A stretch of 64,000 nt of DNA, taken from contig CM065378.1 in assembly GCA_033060915.1 (NCBI GenBank), positions 54,356,001 through 54,420,000 of the forward strand. The letters are read 5' to 3'. The stretch comes from Euryodendron excelsum (lineage: Eukaryota > Streptophyta > Magnoliopsida > Ericales > Pentaphylacaceae). The notes under the pieces were generated by a model. It saw only the letters and a program-made list of their open reading frames with translations, had not been told where the DNA came from and did not search any database. The position numbers and the translations under genes are program-made. Shown piece after piece: positions 57,796 to 64,000 of this stretch (the first letter of the stretch is position 1; every line of letters starts with the position of its first letter).

Positions 57796-58744
57796 TTCTC
57801 TCTCTAATTTGGGTAGGAGTAGGAGTAGTTGTTTTATTTCTTTGTTTTTCTCAATTTGTTTCTCATTTTAAGTTGAAAGTGCCCTAGGTACCCCATTTTC
57901 TTTTTCCCACCATTTAATTGTATTCCATACTTTGTTCTCAAGCATTGAGGATAATGCATTATTTTAAGTTAGGGGTGGGATAGAGACTTTGTCTCTATTT
58001 TTTTTGTTTTTGTTCCTTTGTTTAGCACCCTATAAAAAAAATTATTTAACTTGTGAAAGTGCCTTTCAAGATTAGAAGATAGAAATTCTTACATGTATCT
58101 TTACTTAAGATGATATTGAATCACTCTTCATACTCAACATGTTGTGGGGATTGCTTAATTCATGCATTTGTAGAGAGGATTACATTATTATGCACAATCA
58201 TGCTTTTTAATATTATTTGTTACTAGTCTTTGCACTTTCACTCTTGCATTAGTGGAGATTATTACCTTATGAGTTTTAGAACATTTATCGTCTTTTGGAG
58301 CGTTTACATTTACTCAATGATAGTTTTTTCACCCTCATTTCATTCAATAGTTTCATTATGCTTGTATTTGATTCATGAGTTGAGTCTTGATTTTGTTATT
58401 AACACTTGTACTCTATGAAATGCTTCGGTTGTATAATTTTGGATACGATTTTATACCCGATTCTTTTTCATAGCCATGAGTTTCTCGTTGCTGAACCATG
58501 CATTTCTCTTGACTCTTGTTGATCTTTTACTTTTATTAAAAAATGCAAAGTAATTTCATCTCTTATATTGCAAAGGGACGCCTAAGTGAAAAAAGAGTGT
58601 TTTTGCATTGCTAAAGAACAAAAAAAAAAGAAAAAGAGAAGAGATTGATTTAGGGAGTTCAATGCTTATGAGCATATTGAAATATGAAAAGTAGTTGTTG
58701 AATCTAAGAGAGATGATAAAAGGATAGAAAAAAAGAAAAAAAAG

Positions 58745-58796
<52 letters not shown>

Positions 58797-59723
58797 AGTA
58801 AGAAAAAGAAAAAAAAAAAAAGGAAGAAGTAAGAAAAGAAAAGAATAAAAAGAATAAAAAGAAGAAAAGAATGAAAAAAGAGTTCAAAAGTTGAAAATAT
58901 TTCAAGAGAAGAATGAGAAGTGGATAAAAGTGTATTAAATGTTGAAAATGGAGAGTTGTAGTTATTTTATATTCATCATTTCATGCCTTGATCACGCATG
59001 ATATGACCATTTGCTTCATTTCTTTACCCTTACATTTCACCTCTTCCACATTGCTCTCTTCACATCTACATGGCTTAGTTGATCCAAGTTGTGCTTGATT
59101 GAAGTTTTTAATAGAGTATAAGTTATATTTTGTCAATTTCTTTGAATCAATGCTCAACTTTGAACATTATTTCATGGAACTATGCTAATGTCGATACACT
59201 TCTATCTTTTCGGTTCTTGTAATTGGTATGTTCACTTGACTTGTCTTTTTACATTTACTCTATTGTTGAGCATACCATTGCAAGAACTATGTGAGACTTT
59301 AATTGCGAGTGTATGTCCGGTGAGGATTGAATCAAAGCGTTAAAGGGGTGGACATGCATAAGTGAGCTTCTTTTGTGTTATTTAGCATGATTCTTCACTC
59401 ACACACATGAATCTCTCTTTTGTATAGGTTGTTGCATATTAATGCAAGTGTTGGAGTTTGGAGTGGCACCAATATTAACTTGAGTAGGATTATGCATCCA
59501 TTTCTTATTCGTATCTTGATAGGCAATTCACATAAGGATGCTTGTGGGTATCATCATTGAAAACCCTCACGAGACACCACTCGTTCACTAGAAGTAACCT
59601 AGGGGCTCAAAGGCTTGGTGCATAAGCTAAATGCACTCGTGACTCCTACGAAAGTGGAGATTATCCTTTATTTTTTTTTTTTATAGTTTTTGCTAGGGAC
59701 TAGCAAAATATAAGTTAGGGGTG
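57796..59723 (+). other. 3' non-coding region of element A
   Basis: Collinear with 34801-36724 of element B. Contains the purine tract and (AG)n listed below, the conserved AACCCTCACGAGACACCACTC region (59562) and the PPT TATAAGTTAGGGG (59709-59721). No ORF is supported; a Ser/Phe/Leu frame on the minus strand is only the complement of the purine tract. Confidence 0.7.
58615..58880 (+). repeat. Purine-rich tract with (AG)n microsatellite
   Basis: Nearly pure A/G for most of its length, with an uninterrupted (AG)n run of ~22 units at 58750-58793. The corresponding tract in B is at 35735-35900. Confidence 0.9.
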
Positions 59724-61294
59724 TGATTACACCCTAAAAGTGTAATCATAAACCCTTAATTTGCTTATTGTTAGACTTAAATTGTAGTTAATTATCTTAT
59801 TTTAGTTCAATATTTGAACAATTGTGATTTTTGTGTGTTTTTGTAGGTTTTTGGGGTTAAAACAACAAATAAGAGCCAAAGTTGTAGGAAGACTGTTCAG
59901 ACGAACGGTCACTTCATCGTTCTGATGCCCATCAGATGCAGGACCTCCAGAGTCAATGTTTTGCGTCTGAAGCCATTCTAGAGATGAGATTTTGTGTTTG
60001 AAGACCCTTCATACGGTCATTTTACTATCTAAACAGTGCGTCCGGATGCGTATTGGACTGGCGTCGGACGCCTATCAGATGGAGTGCACAGATTTACCCT
60101 AAAACACTAGCTGCAGTCGAGAGGAAAGAGGAGTTGGTTTTTGAGTGAATTTTAGGTTTTGTTTGAGTTGTAGAGAGTTTTTGATAGTTTTTTTTATAGT
60201 TAGGAGTAGATTTGAGGTAGATTGGCCGCGGGATTGATTTCTCTAAGGTTAGTTTTCCTATTTTGTTCTTCATTTATTAGTTTAGATTTATTTGTGTAAT
60301 TTGATTTGTAATTTCCTTTGATGTATTGTATTTTCTTGTATCCAAACTCTCTTCATTTTTAAGTAAATTCTAGATTTAAATATCTTTATGCTTTATTTTC
60401 ATTGTTCATGCTTTTATTATGAGTTTAATTAGTTAGTTTTTAGATTGGGTTTAAATGTCAAAATTACCCAAATAATCCAAGAATTTTAATGGAGGTTTCT
60501 CATGAATTAAATGCCATATTTTCCTAGAACTTGAATTTCTAATAATTAAATGTGAAATTTTAGAAAATTTAAATTATTGACTAAGTTTGGGAATTTTTAA
60601 TCACCCAAATTGATGATATTAATTTATGACCCTTGATTTGATAAATACTCCACAATTGTTGGGAATTCATTTCCATCAATTGATTGAAGATGCCTTACAA
60701 AACTTAGGTAATTGAATATGTTTGACTAATTCAATGCACAAACCCCAAATTTGGTATTGACCCAAGTTAAATCAATGGTATTAATCTTTGATTCCCTCAT
60801 TGACCATGTATCCAATTTTAATTTCTTGAGAATTATTGATTTTTAAAGTTAAATCCTCCGAATCAAACACACTTAAATGTTATATTTGATTTGAGTTATA
60901 AACTCCATTGAAAGCCTTGGCTAAAATTGAGTGATTGGATCATTTGAGCCCAATTCTCTTTTAATTGTTTTAAGTTTAATTTCAATTTTTTTACTTTAAT
61001 TGTCTAGCGTTAATTGTCTTTATTTTCATTATAATAGTTTAGGAATTCAAAACAACCATCAAAACCCAAAACATTTTCTGTTTATTTTATTTTCCCTTTC
61101 ATTTTAGATTCGATTCGCTTAATTTCAATTCAACCCTAGCTAGGTTAGTGTGAGGTGAGTGCTAGAACCTATATTGGGCTAGGTCCCTTGGGAGAGAACA
61201 ATACCAAATTTCTAGTTTATACTTTATCACGACCCCCGTACTCTTGCGGGGTAACTAACTCCATTTATAGGAAACCGCATTTGGGGGCAAGTCA
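59724..61294 (+). mobile_element. 3' LTR of element A, also apparent 5' LTR of element F
   Basis: Same start hairpin (59725-59747) and same end (GGGGGCAAGTCA) as the 5' LTR. The block corresponding to 54705-54970 is shorter and its palindromes are decayed (59897-60070). It is followed by AGTTTTGATC rather than a flank duplicate of CTCAT, then by leader and gag of F. Confidence 0.8.
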
Positions 61295-61354
61295 AGTTTT
61301 GATCTTACACTTGGGATTACCTTTGGCCACTTCCAAGGACAGTGTTTGGTGAAA

Positions 61355-61380
61355 GTCAAAATTTGGAGCCGTTGCGAAAT
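61355..61380 (+). promoter_or_regulatory. Degenerate PBS of element F
   Basis: TGGAGCCGTTGCG matches TGGCGCCGTTGCC at 11 of 13 positions, then diverges. It lies about 65 bp past the LTR end, farther than the 5 bp in element A. Confidence 0.5.
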
Positions 61381-61389
61381 TTTTTTTGC

Positions 61390-61951
61390 ACAAGTGACCA
61401 CAAGAGGCGTGCCAAAGCACAAACCTTAGTCAATGCAAAATAAAGCGAGTTACTTCACCATCAACATTTACAACAACGGAGGAATCGTTGGCTAAGGCCT
61501 AATAGGTAATTTCATTCCATTCCTTGTACATACTAGAATTTGGGAGTTTTGTGTTTTTTTTAAAGGGTTTAGGTATCTTGTGGTTAGGAGGCGGATTGCT
61601 AGAGGCGACTACGCTTACGTGCTAAGTGCTTGTCAGTTGTTTTGCTTTGTATGTGGAGATTGCTGGTTCTGTTAAGTTATATTAAATTGAATTGAATTAG
61701 TGGTTTATATTCTGAGGAGATTGGAAGGAAGGAAGGAAAAATTGTGAATTACTTGTTGCAGAGGCGCAGATAATCTCTTATGTGTGCATTGTATATGTAT
61801 GTCATCTTACATTAATGACATTCACATCCATCTTGTTAGAATCGATCTTTTACAAAATCTTCCTCCTGGTTACCTGACTCTATCACCCACACAATCCACA
61901 TTGACCGACTTACCACACTTTCCCTTGATAGTTGATCTCAAACCTATTCAC
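61390..61951 (+). other. Leader of element F
   Basis: Non-coding. Shares GGCTAAGGCCTAATAGG / CATTCCATT and AATTGAATTGAATT words with the leaders of A and B. Confidence 0.5.
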
Positions 61952-63300
61952 ATGGCAAAAATTAATGATGGGGTGGTCCCACCGGGTCTCAAACCCAATG
62001 ACGATCCCAATAGGGTAGATCCTAAGAAAGGAAGTAACTTAGGTGAAGTAAAAGCTCATAATTAAACTATGCGGGATTAGATGAATCACGTATGGCAAAC
62101 ACCAACATTATGCAAAGTACTTTATGCGTACCAAGCCATGATCAATATAAAGTCAGGAATGCTCCAAGCGTTGCCCACGTTTTACGATATGGATTCTGAG
62201 AAGCCCTATACATATATCAATGACTTTGAGAATGCTTGCTCAATCTTTCAGGATAACTCTTGTCCTGGGGAAGTTTTACTTTTAAAATTTTTTTCTTTCA
62301 CTATCAAAAGCAAGGCCAAGACATGGTTCAATATATTGAGGCCTATGTCTATTCACTCTTGGTAGACACTACAAGGGAAATTCTTGAGAAATGTTTTCCC
62401 TGAAAATATAATTGAAGCGATTCGTCACAACATCTCTCAATTGGCCCCTAAATAAGGTGAAACCTTCTTTCAATGCTGGGAGAGGTTTAAAGAACTGTTA
62501 CATTCATGTTCGCACCATGGGTTTGCCAATTAGCTTATTATTAGTACCTTTTAGTCTTCATTGACCCCTCAATTGAAGAGATTTGTCAAACCTATGTGCA
62601 TAGGGACTTATCTTGATAAAAATCCCACCGAAGCATAAAACTATTTTGACTATCTGGCTAACTTCGCTAGAGACTACACCACAACGGGGACTTAAAATCC
62701 CAATGCTAGACTCACCACACACATGGGTTAAGTATCAACTTGGGGAACTTAACAATTTGAATGCTAAAGTTGCCACGCTTTCCCGTAAGTTAGAAGCAAT
62801 GGAGATGCAAAAGTTAAATTCCTTAGGGATTGAGCACTGTAGTTCTCCATATTTAGTGTGTGACACTTTGGAGCATGACATCGTAGCATACCCAATCATA
62901 CCAGGAATTAAGGAGTTATTGCATGGCCAAGCTAATGCAATTGGCCAATACCGGGGAGGATACACTGACCAAAGGAGTAGAGGCAACTCTTACTCCAAAA
63001 CATATAACCTAAGATGGCGCAACCATCCTAATTTTGGGTGGAGAAACGAGGGTTCCCAACTAGTACCGCCGCCTTTCCAACCCTAATATACACAGTATCA
63101 AGCTCCTCACAAACGCACTATGGAAGACAATGTTAACCAATCGTCTAATGATATAAGAGGGGTGGTAAATAGGGTGAATAGGACAGAGGAAAAGCTGGAC
63201 CAACACACTACCATTTTACATGGTATTCAAAAGAATATGTCTATATTATCCCAAGCTTTGGCCCCACATGTAGCAAGAAGATTTTTGGCCCAACCCTAAC
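61952..63300 (+). pseudogene. Gag of Athila-like element F
   Basis: Starts MAKINDGVVPP, parallel to MANINKCS in B. After a stop comes MNHVWQTPTLCK (62081) and GMLQALPTFYDMDSEKPYTY, then SKAKTWFNILRPMSIHSW (about 62308-62362, the capsid block shared with B), FFQCWERFKELLHSCSHHG (about 62467) and the RWRNHPNFGWRNEG box (about 63014). A coiled-coil-like tail follows (NRTEEKLDQHTTILHGIQKN, about 63177). Several stops and frameshifts. Same role as gag of B. Confidence 0.85.
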
Positions 63301-63770
63301 TGAACCCAAAACCTACGAACTTAGTTGAGACCATCATGAATAGGTCCAAGCCATCAAAACCCTTAGGAGAGGGAAACTCTTTGATAAAACCATCCTTCCT
63401 AGGAAGGAAAGCTTAAAAGGTAGTGATGAGAGTGTAGGGTTAGGAAAGGAGCAAGCGAGAAAGAATAGTGAGAAAGAAAGTGAACCCAAGTTGGGTAAGA
63501 ATGAGAACAATCTGAGCCTCTCATAAAGTCTAAGGATGCATCTAAAAACGCGGATATTGATTTCATAAGGCATCCCCCGCTTCCTCATAGATTGACCAAA
63601 CCTCAGAACGAATTGTTGAATTTTGAGATTTACGAGATTTTTAAACAAGTTAGGGTCATTCCCATCCTAAATACTATCAAACAGATTCCCCCCTATGCTA
63701 AGTTCTTGAAGGACTTATGTACTAGTAAAAAGATGTTGTATGTTAAAGAGATAGCTATGATGAATGAAAG
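63301..63770 (+). pseudogene. Gag-protease linker of element F
   Basis: Charged linker, then LTKPQNELLNFEIYEIFKQV (about 63590), a block that precedes the protease in Athila polyproteins and corresponds to 28880-28960 of B. Confidence 0.6.
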
Positions 63771-63774
63771 TTAG

Positions 63775-64000
63775 AGTGCTTACTTGCAATGTAAAATTGC
63801 ATTGAAATATAAGGACCCTAGTTGTCCTACTATTTTATGCATAATTGGGGGACATAGAATCGATTGTTCTCTTCTTGACCTAGGATCTAGTGTTAATCTT
63901 TTTCCTTATTTGGTCTATGGAGAGTTAGGTTTAGGAGAGTTGAGCCCTACACATGTGACTTTGGAGTTAGCTGATCGATCTATTAAAGTCCCGAGAGACA
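63775..64000 (+). pseudogene. Aspartic protease of element F, partial
   Basis: LLDLGSSVNLFPYLVYGEL (63873-63929) carries the same DLGSS active-site form as B. Then VTLELADRSIKVPRD runs to the window edge. The segment after the TAG at 63772 is open to the end of the window. Confidence 0.85.

Larger units (their letters stand above)
54540..61294 (+). mobile_element. Element A: non-autonomous Athila-related LTR retrotransposon
   Basis: LTRs of 1646 bp (54540-56185) and 1571 bp (59724-61294) flank 3538 bp. A PBS matching tRNA-Asp starts 6 bp after the 5' LTR and a PPT precedes the 3' LTR. The interior holds one degenerate ORF that is neither protease nor pol, plus a 3' region homologous to element B. 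It would need gag-pol from a relative such as B or F. Confidence 0.85.
61295..64000 (+). mobile_element. Element F: Athila-like retrotransposon interior, cut by window end
   Basis: PBS-like TTGGAGCCGTTGCG at about 61361-61374, leader, gag and protease, similar in order and sequence to B. RT onward lies outside the window. Confidence 0.75.

Noticed and set aside
58666..58905. Minus-strand open frame made of Ser, Phe and Leu
   Set aside because: It is the complement of the purine/(AG)n tract in the 3' region of element A, not a protein gene.
1..64000. CRISPR arrays, operons, ribosome-binding sites, rRNA
   Set aside because: No regularly spaced repeats of CRISPR type and no prokaryotic gene organisation; the content is eukaryotic transposons.

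Overview
The window looks like plant nuclear DNA, most likely from a eudicot: it is AT-rich, heavily decayed and built almost entirely of transposable elements. I recognise no intact host gene, rRNA, tRNA or CRISPR array. The evidence for a plant is an L1-type LINE with a DUF4283-like ORF1, Athila-like and Ogre/Tat-like Ty3/gypsy elements with tRNA-Asp and tRNA-Arg primer-binding sites, an Ale/Retrofit-like Ty1/copia element, non-autonomous Helitrons with TCTATACTATATATTATA ends, and MITEs. The species cannot be named from the sequence.

Layout. 1-1375: LTR fragment on the minus strand. About 1400-6921: a 5'-complete-looking LINE with open ORF1, broken ORF2 and a 20-A tail. 6985-7535: foldback/MITE. 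7540-9295: unassigned, with an old copy of repeat E. 9296-38515: a deep nest. An LTR called D1 (9296-9709 plus 37987-38515) is split by an Athila-like element B (5' stub 9710-9720, body 26798-37986). B's 5' LTR is in turn split by a minus-strand, pol-less Ogre/Tat-like element (9721-26797) that carries an antisense plant-mobile-domain ORF. 38530-42203: repeat E interrupted by a composite Helitron (38587-40761). 42204-48094: minus-strand copia element with dead catalytic residues. 48690-49890: a second E copy that preserves the empty Helitron site. 49895-53334: Helitron cluster in inverted orientations. 53335-54539: LTR D2, cut by element A. 54540-61294: element A, a non-autonomous Athila-related element with two LTRs, a tRNA-Asp PBS and an unusual ORF, but no pol. 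59724-64000: element F, a gag/protease-bearing Athila-like element that appears to use A's 3' LTR as its own 5' LTR and runs off the window.

How the parts relate. The autonomous-type elements (B, F) supply gag, protease, RT, RNase H and integrase. Element A shares LTR architecture and about 1.7 kb of 3' non-coding sequence with B but encodes a different protein, so it is probably a parasite of B/F-like machinery. Several LTR groups share a stem-loop at the 5' tip and clusters of CG-centred TTCGAA palindromes. These, together with the antisense spliced ORF of the Ogre-like element and element A's ORF, are the least explained signals. All coding regions except LINE ORF1 are interrupted. Boundaries marked approximate were inferred by eye, from homology between copies within the window.
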